Assembly (NCBI GenBank): GCA_032622095.1
Contig: CP136065.1
Location: 247,689,474-247,753,473 of the forward strand
Reading direction: 5' to 3'
Length of the DNA stretch: 64,000 nucleotides
Source of the DNA: Siphonodentalium dalli
Lineage: Eukaryota > Mollusca > Scaphopoda > Gadilida > Siphonodentaliidae
Shown here in pieces: positions 1 through 9,860 of the stretch; the first letter of the stretch is position 1, and every line of letters begins with the position of its first letter. Made by a program: the position numbers and the translations under genes. Below the pieces are notes generated by a model that was not told the origin of the DNA, ran no database searches, and saw only the letters and a program-made list of their open reading frames with translations.

Positions 1-328
1 GACAATGGCATGGTGGATACACCATACCGGTAAGCAGATGATAATTGATCATTGTCGGGTTGTGAAATTGGACATCTATATAGATATACTGCTAGTGCTG
101 CAGTTGGTATAGCATGACCTATGGCATCCTTGACATAAATTTGATTTGAGCAAGTTCTACACACACTAACCATGTAGCCTACAGGTACTGACTTCATCAT
201 ACATGCATAAAGAAGAACAACTGACTGACTCAGAAAGTGTCACCATGCCCTGACTACTGAGTAGTCAAAACATATTTAATTTAATTTATTCATGAATGTC
301 AAATTTTGTGAAACATGGCATGCATGTA
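1..328. other. Unannotated AT-rich flank
   Basis: No coding signal, RNA gene or repeat that I recognise. The only notable thing is that it leads into the TA dinucleotide bordering the next element. Confidence 0.5.
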
Positions 329-947
329 CTGTATACACCCATCAGTAAGCAAGGGGGCAGTGAAATTTTAGCGTTTAATCCCCTTTCCAATCAATCGATC
401 AACTATATTATTCTATTTTATTGTCAAAACTTTTGTCAAATGTATATATGTTATTATGATTGGAATAAATATGTTTACACTAAATTTTTGACACAAAAAC
501 TTGGGACTGGACTTGCCTTCGAGGATCCCCACATGCAAAATCTCAGTTTACATTCATAGCACCGATCTAACGTCGTGGTTTATATGAAACATAATGTACA
601 TTAAGTTATTTAATGAAAATAATTTGTTTTGTGTTTTATTATGTTATATAAATATTTAAAATAAGACAAAAATGTCATCTTATATATTGTAATACAGCAT
701 TTTGTGAAACACAATGCGGCAGGTAGTACTAATTAGTTTGCAATGGAAATTAGCTTGAGTATTGCTATTTTTGTGCATGAATTTTATCATCTTCATTCAG
801 AGTTAATCGATATATACTCACCATCTTATGTTCTAAAAATGGGGGTGGGCTTACATGTATCTATGAGGAACACCCCATGACTTTTTGGGAGCAAAAACAT
901 AGACTGGGCTTATCCTCAGGGATGGGCTTACTGACGGGTGTATACAG
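329..947. mobile_element. TA-flanked non-autonomous inverted-repeat element
   Basis: The ends are inverted copies: CTGTATACACCCATCAGTAA at the left and the reverse complement of CTGTATACACCCGTCAGTAA at the right, differing at one base. Each end is bordered by TA (327-328 and 948-949), the target preference of Tc1/mariner-type elements. The 619-bp interior has no transposase frame, so this is best read as a non-autonomous (MITE-like) copy. Subterminal words such as 'gactgggcttatcctc' near the right end and 'gactggacttgccttc' near the left recur in the same orientation. The 87-codon plus-strand frame across the left end is a shadow. Superfamily assignment rests only on the TA and the element size. 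Confidence 0.6.
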
Positions 948-2850
948 TATGATATAGATATTTTTTACAGACAATGGGGTTGGAAGTTAAGTGCTGGTCT
1001 TTCTTATGGGTACCACAAGGGTTTCCTCTGGGCTTAATATATAGGGTCCGTAGAACCTATGATAGGATGTGCAGACCATGGTTTGGCTCATAGTATGCAG
1101 TTCTTGAAATTAACGTGTATTTGAGATACTGTGTAAAAACTAAAGGACGTAATTCTACTTATTCAGTTCCTTCTAACTTTAAGCGAAGCACAAAAATGAC
1201 CTTACATAGTCCCTACTACCTCGGTGTGAAGCTGGGTCATATCTATGTTAAATAAAACTGATTTGACACATCTTTTTGATCTCATTCTCCAGCAATCTTG
1301 GTTATTTAACATCATGGTGTCCCAAGTTGGTCCATCTACTTGGGAAATTTTGGCAGTATTTTGTCCAAGTCGTTACCAATGAAGGGAACATCTGTTCCTC
1401 AATCAAAGAACTGATATTTTGGAATTGATCAGAACCGTATGCAGTTCAACACAAAAATTATGGCTGTCTCAGGGTCACCACATGCTGAGATTTGCTATAT
1501 TTGGGAAAAGTCTCAAATAGGTGGAAATTTGGGTAAAAAGTGGTAATTAAACGAGCAGAATATGCCTTTAATGACCATGGCGCACATGCATTGAACAGCA
1601 TAGATAATGTGTGCCAATCCTGTTTCAGATCATATGCTTTGTTGATCTGAACTGCCTGGGTTTCTGAATAAATATTAGAAAGGCTGACAAAATACAATAC
1701 AATACAGAGACACAATCTCCCGCCATCGATTGGACAAAAACGCATTTCAAACTTGGGAAAACCCACATCTTTACATGCTGTGGGTATTATATTTCTTAAA
1801 TTTGTAAATTTATTTAAAATATAATATGCCAATCACGTGCCAAAGGCTTATTTAGTTTTCTTCTAACCATATATTCATGTGATTAATCCAGATACCAATT
1901 GAAAACTATTGCAGTGTTTCCACTAGGGTTCGTAGAATGTAGGATATGACCATGTTTTTGGCCCGTCACATGCAGATTTTGAAATTCAATGTCCAAAAAA
2001 AACATACTATTTCCTTACACCAGAGAATAGTGTTGGGCAGTTGTATTGGGCTATAAAATTACCATTTGAAAATCACAACATGTAACACCTGGTTACATGC
2101 TATATCTATAATATTTAGACATTTCACTGAATTTATAATCTACTAGTATGAACAGAAGACAACCCTGGTCATGATATACATACATTACATACATGTATGT
2201 CATTGTAATATCAGATCAATCTAATCCTGAATGCGAAATCACTATTCAAGTATTCAAGAAATTGTCAACTGCACTATTTTATCAAAGTTTATATTAATGG
2301 CACATGATTATGTATTCCCATTTAAATTAATAATTTTCTGACAGAAATATATGGATGGATTAACAGAAGATTGATTTAGTGTACAGTACAAACAAGACGA
2401 TAGCCCAAAAATATCACAAATTCATGTTCAACCTTGTCTGCGCACATGCCACTGGTTTTCCTGCCACGTGTCGGCCACATGGTCTGTCTCGCCAAAATCA
2501 TACTTTTGATACAGAAACTTAAGTTTGTATTTGCCGTTGTACCCTGACCCCCTGATATTTTTTTCATTTACTGTGTCCCTCATTTAAAGGAATGACTCTT
2601 TGAATTTGTTTGTGATGAAATTGAAATAGTCAATGGTATAACAGATGGCTGCTTTCCTATGATCTGTTGCAGTTTGCGGCATTGGTTACCCGCAGTGATC
2701 TGAAATCAAATACAGAACCAGACCTGTACACACAAAAAAAACAACTCTTTTAAAATTGATTTACATTCCCTCTTCTTTTTCTTTTTTCTGGTACCGGGTC
2801 TGTTTTACTGACCTCCCCATCGGTCTAGCAGAAACCCTGTAAACCCGGTA
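948..2850. other. Long stretch without recognisable genes
   Basis: Low-complexity AT-rich sequence with short frames only. Two weakly similar segments are visible, 'ggtccgtagaacctatgataggatgtg' at about 1046 and 'ggttcgtagaatgtaggatatg' at about 1926, which suggests a diverged dispersed repeat. The minus-strand frame at 1458-1832 (124 codons) has no motif I can name and biased composition. I treat it as non-coding. Confidence 0.45.
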
Positions 2851-2854
2851 TCAG

Positions 2855-3120
2855 ATAAGATTTCATAACTTGAGTTATCATCCGGACAACAAGATATAAT
2901 TGGTAAATTCAAAAAGGGGCATAACTCCATCAGAAATGGTCTGACCAGATCCAATTTCAAACTTGATCGCAACTTTTGATCGGAAATTTAATCTAATTCT
3001 GTCAAATACTATTCAAGTTATCATCTGGACAACATACATGTACATGTATGTTCCGGGCGGATGGATGGTCGGACAAAAAGCTAAACAGATGGATGGACAC
3101 TGCTTATTTCTATAGTCCTC
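2855..3120 (+). repeat. Diverged dispersed repeat ('ggcataactc' family), copy 1
   Basis: Contains the ordered phrases 'gttatcatccggacaac', 'aaaggggcataactcc', 'gaccagatcc', a second 'gttatcatctggacaac', then 'cgggcggatggatgg' and 'tatttctatagtcc'. The same phrases occur in the same order at 60,105-60,670, showing a dispersed family. This sequence type is common in mollusc genomes (from memory). It ends just before the retrotransposon, so that element may have inserted into or next to it. Confidence 0.7.
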
Positions 3121-3589
3121 CTCTTTATTCAGCGACTCGAATGAGACTTTTCAGCCTGACAAACTTGGTATCTGACCGAGTTCCCCAGTCTACTAGCACG
3201 AGAGACCAGTATGCTACCTCTCGGCTACCGACTTCCTTTTGTACATGTTTATATTCTCAGTTAACAACATCCATGGTTTGCATTTTCCTGCAATTACAAT
3301 GCCTTGCAGTGATTCATGTATTGTTGATGATGTATTATTCAAACACAAAAAATGTCAAATATGTAACTTGAAGGGAACTCCCAATAAAGAGGAGATAGAG
3401 CAATTTTTTACAGCCCATGAGGCAATTCAGTCATCTGGGGTCAATAATTATATGTACTGTAGAATTCCAGTGGAGTCAAATTTGAAAATTGAATTTTGGA
3501 GGTCCATGCTTGAGTATTCAGAATTTCAAGATAACTTATTATGTGAATTCTTGGAATTTGGGTTCCCGATTGGATTTGTTGGAGGAAAT

Positions 3590-4330
3590 TCAGAAAGCAT
3601 CACTGAAAAACCACGGAATCATGGTGGTGCTCGAGAATTTCCAGCACATATTATCTCTTACTTAGAAAAAGAACTTTCATATAAAAGTATTATTGGACCA
3701 TTTAAATCAAATCCATTCAGGTCCATTAAGTTGAGTATTTCCCCACTCAACACAGTACCAAAAGGTTTAGAAGGGGAAAGAAGGATTATTTTAGATTTAA
3801 GTTTTCCTCCAAATAATGGTGTGAACGAAGGTATTTCAAAGAATGAATATTTGGGTGTAGATATTCAATTGAAACTACCTTCAATTGATGATTTAGTAGC
3901 ATTAATCAAACAGAAATGCCCAGGGAAGATATATTTGTATAAGAAAGATCTTAGGCGTTGTTACAGACAGATATTTATTGACCCTGGTGATGCACATTTG
4001 GTTGCCTTCCATTGGAAGGGACATATTTACTTAGAAAAAGTTCTAAGTATGGGCTCAAGATCATCATTCCATATTTGTCAAAGAGTAATGTCAGCTCTCA
4101 AATTTATGATGAATAAGCAGGGGTTTCTTATTCTGAATTACTTGGATGACCTGGCAGGGGTAGAGGTCGAATCACGTGCAATTGAAGCATATTCTGCATT
4201 ATCCAAATTGCTTGCAAGTTGTGGTTTGGAGGAGGCATCAGAGAAGGCACGTCCGCCGTGTCAGGTTATGACATTCTTAGGTATAGAGGTTGATACTGTA
4301 AATTTTTGTTTACGCATCACAGAGGATCGC
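3590..4330 (+). pseudogene. Reverse transcriptase part of the Ngaro/DIRS-like fossil
   Basis: The translation shows the DIRS-type RT start (NHGGAREFP, then GPFKSNP, SPLNTVPK), the finger motif RRIILDLSFP, and the palm motif LNYLDDLAG in the place of the catalytic YxDD of reverse transcriptases. The NHxGA...FP and ILDLSFPPN.GVN pattern is typical of DIRS/Ngaro RTs as opposed to Ty3/gypsy or LINE RTs (family knowledge). It would have copied the element's RNA into DNA. It sits upstream of the RNase H part on the same strand. Now a fossil. Confidence 0.85.
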
Positions 4331-4689
4331 ATCGCAGAAAATTTTATCACTTGTTTCAGAGTGGTTAAAGAAATCTGAAGCTTCACTTAAGGAACTTCAG
4401 TCATTACTTGGGAAACTTCATTTCATTTCTTCATGTGTTAGGCCCGGACGTCTTTTCGTTTCGAGATTACTAAGATGGTTAAAGACATTCGAGTCATCTG
4501 AGATTAAGCAGATCCCATCATTCATGAAGTTGGATTTGTATTGGTGGAGCAAATTTTTAGAGCAATTCAATGGGGTGTCGATAATGAGTTTTGAAGAATG
4601 GTCGAGTCCGGATTAGTTTGTAGAGTCAGATTCTTGTCTGACAGGTGGTGGTGGCTGGTGTCCATTATCAGGAGAGTATATGTCACTCA

Positions 4690-4990
4690 AATTTCCTTCA
4701 GTAATTTGCGATCAGAATCTGCATATCAATGCCCTGGAATATTGATGATCATGATATGCATGAAATCTTGGTGTAAAGCTTTTACAGGTAAGAAGATTCT
4801 ATTCAGGTGTGATAACCAGGCCTCGGTGGCCGTGCTTAAATCTGGTGCCTCTAGTGACAGCATAATGCAGAGTTATTTGAGAGAAATTTGTTTTTATGCA
4901 GCCTTGTTTGAGTTTGAAGTTAAAGCCGTGCATATTACAGGTGTGGATAATAGGAGGGCCGATTTGTTGTCGAGAGCGCATTTAAATTCA
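4690..4990 (+). pseudogene. RNase H part of the Ngaro/DIRS-like fossil
   Basis: Readable segments include FRCDNQASV and, near the end, VHITGVDNRRADLLSR. The 'DNQA...' and 'NxxADxLSR' signatures are those of the RNase H domain that follows RT in DIRS and LTR retroelements and removes RNA from RNA-DNA hybrids. Position between RT and recombinase fits the DIRS order. Confidence 0.75.
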
Positions 4991-5109
4991 TAATTATTGA
5001 GTAAATTCAAAGATATGACACCGGGATGTGCGCAAGTAATTGTTGGAAAAACAGCCTTTGAACTTTCTCATAACTGGTAACATGACCATACATTTGTTTT
5101 CACAGAGGC

Positions 5110-5995
5110 GCAGTTGCAATGTTTAGCACACGAACAGTGGAAGTCAATATCTTCTGCATATGCCACAAGTACTGCTAGGAATCTACTGTCACAATGGCGC
5201 AGCTTTGTTGCCTTTTGTTTATATTTTGATCTCGAACCTCTGCCAGCATCCTCAGATACAATATGCCTATATGCACAATATTTAAGTCGTTCATTATCAT
5301 TAACAGATTCCATTCGGAATTACATCAATGGGGTAAGAGTGTTCCACCTATTTCATGAGATGCCATTTGAACACAATTCATCCTTCAAGTTAAAATTGAC
5401 CCTAAAAGGTATAGCAAGGAATTCGCATCATTGTGTTTTAAAGGCAATGCCTATCACACCAGAAATCCTCATACAGATGTTTCCTCATTTTGAGTTAACC
5501 GACCCAGTCGATGCCACATTTTGGTGCTTGTTTCTGTTTGCCTTTTTTCTGATGGCCCGCAAATCAAATTTAGTACCAGACACAGCGAAATATAACTCAA
5601 CAAAGATACTGATGAGGGACGACGTTTTTAGTGATGGTGACATCATTTTGGTCCGGATCAAATGGTCAAAGACCATACAGTTTGGTGAGCAAATCCTAAA
5701 AATTCCATTGGTTACGATTCCAGGATCGATATTATGCCCGATCATAGCGTATAAAAATGTGATCATTTTAGTACCGTCAGATGTTAACGGCCCTCTCTTT
5801 GGAAAAAATAAAAAGTCCAAACTTCTCCCGATTACATATAGAAATTTCCAGAGTAAGATTAAAAGCACCATTTCGAGGATCAATCGTAATCCCGCTAGAT
5901 ACTCAACTCATAGTTTTAGGAGGGGCGGTGCTACTTTTGCTTTTCAAAGTAAAGCTCCATCTGAGTTAATACAGTTGCACGGGGATTGGAATATT
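5110..5995 (+). pseudogene. Tyrosine recombinase part of the Ngaro/DIRS-like fossil
   Basis: A region of roughly 290 codons with a phage-integrase-like fold signature: an N-terminal helical part (WRSFVAFCLYFDL), the FLMARKSNLVP segment around the first catalytic arginine (ARKSNL), and the C-terminal THSFRRGGATFA box (HxxR) of tyrosine recombinases. DIRS-type elements use this enzyme instead of a DDE integrase to insert circular DNA without a target duplication. The same domain type occurs in Crypton DNA transposons, but the RT and RNase H upstream make the retrotransposon reading far more likely. Confidence 0.85.
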
Positions 5996-6239
5996 TAACG
6001 TTCGGTACTGAAGATAAAATGTGGGTCGCTATGCAGATGAAAAAGGAATTTTGAAGAAAGGATGTTAATTCTGTGTGTGTTCATTTTCAGGAACTGATCA
6101 TGCACAACATACTGGTAGAACGACCATTATTATTTCAGACTCAATTGCCAAGTATGTATCCATTCCTCATACTCACATCTTAGCATTTAAAGGTTCCTCA
6201 TTGGGCTTTTTGGGCTTCTAAATCAGGTCGCAAAAAGAA

Positions 6240-6630
6240 TTTATTGGTTCGTTTGATGATATTGTCATTCACGGAGGTACGAACGATATATATAAGTTGG
6301 ACAGAATTCTCATAAAAGCAGCCTTTTATGATATAATATCGTTCGCCAAAAGACAGTTTCATAATAGCAATATTTGCCTTTCAGCTATAATTCCACGCCC
6401 AGTGGATCATTCAACGTCTAATAAAACCATTGTAGAGATAAATTCAGATCTTAAGCTCGCATGTCAAGAATTTCAGACCATTTATTTTCCTTCATATAAG
6501 TATTTAGTGAAGGGCGGCAAACCAAGAAGGCAGCTATATGCTAGACAAGACCAGGGTTTGCACTTAAACGATGCCGGAACTACTCTGTTTGGTTCATACA
6601 TTAAAAGGAGATTAGTGCATTTGAAATAAA
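6240..6630 (+). pseudogene. SGNH-hydrolase-like part of the Ngaro-like fossil
   Basis: The translation includes a VIHGGTNDIYKL stretch (a GxND block) and, near the end, DQGLHLNDAGTTLFGSYIKR, which has the DxxHLN arrangement of the catalytic Asp-His block of SGNH/GDSL esterases. Ngaro retrotransposons are known to carry such a hydrolase of unclear role downstream of the polymerase region. Its position after the recombinase supports the Ngaro assignment. Confidence 0.7.
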
Positions 6631-7599
6631 TGGAGGAATGACTTTTCCATAGAGTCCTTCTGTAGCCCTTGATGCCACCTTTCAGCGTCTATTATTGCCG
6701 TTGTAGGGGGTGTGTCTTTTCCTTAGGATGATATCGCTTCTTCCTTGGTAAGGCGGCCACTGTTGTAGAGTGTTATTATTACATTCTACCAGTCGCTTGT
6801 CTGCTTTCGGGGGTGATTGAAGGACACTCATGGAAAAAATATTCATCCTATTGTTTGTATTGCCAGAAATCTCCGTTTTTGAATCTATTTATCTTTTTGG
6901 TGGCCTTTGGCTTGGCGTTTCCAGTGACTTTCGTCACTAGATTTAGTATCTTTCATTTCGTGATGGTTGTGGCATTGTTTGGTTATACCCTGGTATGAGT
7001 GGATGGTTTAATAGTAGAAAAATTATGGAGTATGAGTGGATGGTTTAATAGTATGAATATAAAGTACAATTGACTAAGTGTAATGTGAATTTTCTTACTG
7101 CATGATGTTGTGTGTTGTCTAGTTCTCAACTTATCATTTATGTTTTCCTGTCTGCATGATTATATATGTTACCAGTTGCATGTAATTTATGTTTCGTTGT
7201 ATGAATGTGTTTGTTATGATACCGGTACGAGTATGTTTGCCCGAATAAATTATGCAATAATCAAATATTGTTACTCGTTAACAGTTGAGAATGTACACTT
7301 GTGGGTGTAGGTGCGTGGGACATGTCGTCACGTAAGTTTGCCTACACAGAGTTTGGATAGGTTGATTCTAAGTTTGAATCAATAATTGAATTTGGCCTTC
7401 TCTGTGTAGGGGGTGCTTGCGTGACTGTTGTGTTGCCCGCATATATATTCTTATGGTGTACTCTTTTGACTAATGCATTATGTGCAGAAGAATATACACA
7501 TACCGGGTTATGTGAGCACCTATAAGACTTTTATAGTCCTGCCATATAGAAAATAAAGGAAGCGGGATAGGGGTGTAATTCTCAGTTAATAATTATTCC

Positions 7600-8150
7600 A
7601 GTCCAGGTTTTTCATCAGTTACAAAAGAAATCAGAATTAATTTTTCTCCCTTTATCCCAGATGCATGCTGGATGTGAAAGACCGATCCTACCTGTTATTG
7701 CAGGTGTAAAACTAAAAGTTGCGGACACACCCTTATATATAAACCTTCTACTGTCCTACAACAGATTGAAAACAACTGAAGTATATCTAAATTAAAAAAT
7801 CTCTTATGGTCAGTTTTGGTACACTTTATCAGTCCTTCGAATTTGGAAAATGTAGGTGCGCGATATATCGCTCGGAGCTTTTGGAATTTGCGCGCGCCTT
7901 TTTTTGCGGGAGCACAATTCAAATTAACATGGATGAAATGATTACTGAATAAAGACAAACACAATTATAATGATACACACGTGTAATTCCAAGTGTGCCT
8001 TTGGCAACTTAAAGTGAAAACAGAAATAAAAACATATGTTTATATTGTAGTACAATATCTAGTCCACAATAATCCGATTATCTGGCAATCCAGGTGAATC
8101 TAATCACGGTAATGAGTCCACTTCCGCGTCTGAGAGCGCATGCTCACCAG
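7600..8150. other. Unannotated stretch between the retroelement and the hAT region
   Basis: I see no gene. A CG-rich patch (7855-7915, with 'gcgcgatatatcgc' and 'gcgcgcgcc') is notable against the AT-rich background. Confidence 0.4.
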
Positions 8151-8447
8151 ACTCGCAGTCGCTTAAAACTTCAAACTCGGAAGTGGAATCGTTACCGCAA
8201 TCAGATTCACCGGAATCCGACGAATCAACCGGGGCTCTCTTTCGTTTTGATATAGTCGGTATTTGAGGAGGCTCCAATGTCCATTTTTCTCCGAGTCGAG
8301 AGATACTGGCTTCGAAGTATAGTTAAACTTAAAACCTAATCTATGCCAATAATATTCAAATGAATCGGCGAATCCCGCATGCCGAAACATCAAACGAGGC
8401 TGCCAAAGAATTGACACTGTTTTTTGCGGGAACTCGCATGTGCAGCA
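8125..8447 (-). pseudogene. Possible 3' coding remnant with basic-then-acidic tail
   Basis: Read on the minus strand, one frame runs about 70 codons to a stop near 8127 and ends in SKRKRAPVDSSDSGESD, then an acidic, serine-rich tail. The KRKR cluster looks like a nuclear-localisation signal. A second frame just upstream contains FRHAGFADSFEYYWHRLGF. 'FRHAGF' is reminiscent of the C-terminal part of pogo/Tigger-type transposases or their domesticated relatives, but the match is short. The two readings are in different frames and neither is long, so this may be a decayed gene end or chance. Its upstream side is cut by the hAT-type element at 8456. Confidence 0.25.
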
Positions 8448-8455
8448 GTTGTGAC

Positions 8456-9572
8456 TAGTGATGAGCCGATAATCGGGAACGACAATCGGAATCGGCCGAT
8501 TGGGGCCCATCGGATGACAATCGGTACTCGGGTTTGAACATCGGGATTTCCGATTGTCTAAATAATAAATGAGTGCTTGTTTTTCTTTAATAAACTGTTT
8601 TAAATATGACGATGTTTTGTTGAATAAATGACCAGTAAATATGGGGAAAGTGATACCAAACACAAACTTGATATACATACATGCCCTCTGCAATACCCCG
8701 GCCGTACCTGGGTCCATGTGTGAACAATATATTAGTGGGGGTCGCCGGGAAGCACGTGACACTTTGAGTTAGAGTGAGGCAGCGAGCATGACGCCGTGAT
8801 TGCGCATAATAATTCGATTGATTTCTTTAGCATTGTGATATACACAACGTACATGTCATGTAACTTTATTGTTCGTCAACATGTAGACATTTTGATTTAT
8901 GTATGTCAAACTATCAAAAATCAAAATGTATCTATATAGTACATACAGCATAACAGGTATAAACACTACTATAGAAACCGAAAGTGCATGTCACGTGACT
9001 TTAAATAGTTGAAGACAACACCTAATCATGGATAGCAGCTATCCTCTACCCATCCAGTCAGCCTCGTGTGACGTCACGTATATGTCACCACAAATGATTA
9101 TAATGTCTGTGAAATTGACATGAACATGGTGTAACTTGCAACTAGTTCAGTCGGCTCATTTCCTTTGACGTGATGTCTTTGAATTGGGATCAAAGAAAAA
9201 TGCCGTTTGATGAATTGTTATCAAAAACGGACCATGGACATGTCGTCATGCACGTGGCTACATCAAACTTTCAAAAAATTTGTTGTGGAATAGCCTAGAA
9301 TACATGGGTATGTTGCCTGTATTCGATCACTAGTCTGCCCATACCCACCTATCTACTTACCCAAACATATACTTATGTATACAGTGTACTGGCATATTAC
9401 TACGTTTGTTGATAGCTTCTAATTCTAAGTATTATATAACACATATAACATATTCTGCTATACATTATTGAAATAATCGGAATCGGCACCTGAATCGGCC
9501 GATTCGCCCGATTGTGATCTCAAATAATCGGCAATCGGCGCACGGCTCTATTTGACAATCGGCTCATCACTA
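8456..9572. mobile_element. Non-autonomous hAT-type element with exact 8-bp target duplication
   Basis: The element begins TAGTGATGAGCCGAT and ends with its reverse complement (ATCGGCTCATCACTA). Immediately outside both ends is the same 8-mer, gttgtgac (8448-8455 and 9573-9580). Eight-base duplications and TAGxGATG-like ends are hallmarks of the hAT superfamily (family knowledge). Subterminal regions are packed with short 'aatcgg/ccgatt' words in both orientations, as expected of hAT transposase-binding subterminal repeats. The 1,117-bp interior contains no transposase frame, so it is non-autonomous. It splits the minus-strand remnant to its left from the CG-rich segment to its right. Confidence 0.88.
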
Positions 9573-9580
9573 GTTGTGAC

Positions 9581-9860
9581 GAGGTGTACCCCAATCATTG
9601 AGTGAGAAAGACGCCGGCGGCCGCTTTGATCTTTGTTATTATGTTCGTAATCAACGTCTCGCTACTGAGAAAGATACACGGTGAATAGTCTTGTCGGCGT
9701 TTAACCATTGATGTGCTGTTTGTTAAAATCTCGTTCACTGGGTGCAAATTCCGACGCGCGCATTTAAATTTTTCGCCGTGCGCATTTAATAACTCGCTGG
9801 TTTTTAGATCCGCGTGCGCCAAGGCGCGCAATTGCGCAACTCAAAATCGAAGGACTGCTT
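9581..9860 (-). other. CG-rich segment, possible former coding or promoter DNA
   Basis: Contains several 'gcgcgc' and 'gcgcaattgcgc' words in an AT-rich neighbourhood. A 78-codon minus-strand frame is open but has no motif I recognise. Removing the hAT element would place it directly next to the 8125-8447 remnant, so the two may once have been one locus. This is inference only. Confidence 0.25.

Larger units (their letters stand above)
3130..7560 (+). mobile_element. Fossil tyrosine-recombinase retrotransposon (Ngaro/DIRS-like)
   Basis: An old retroelement of the DIRS order, recognisable by its parts in order: reverse transcriptase (about 3590-4330), RNase H (about 4690-4990), tyrosine recombinase (about 5110-5990) and an SGNH-hydrolase-like part (about 6240-6630). 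RT followed by a tyrosine recombinase rather than a DDE integrase is diagnostic of the order. An accompanying SGNH hydrolase is known from Ngaro-type members, so Ngaro is the best fit. No gag-like part is evident upstream. The outer limits are uncertain. A 24-bp direct repeat (6993-7016 and 7030-7053) and an 11-bp inverted pair (around 7341-7351 and 7399-7409) lie in the 3' non-coding part, where this group carries split or inverted repeats. The copy is broken, with roughly two to four interruptions. Coding similarity is still easily read, so it is moderately old rather than ancient. Confidence 0.8.
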
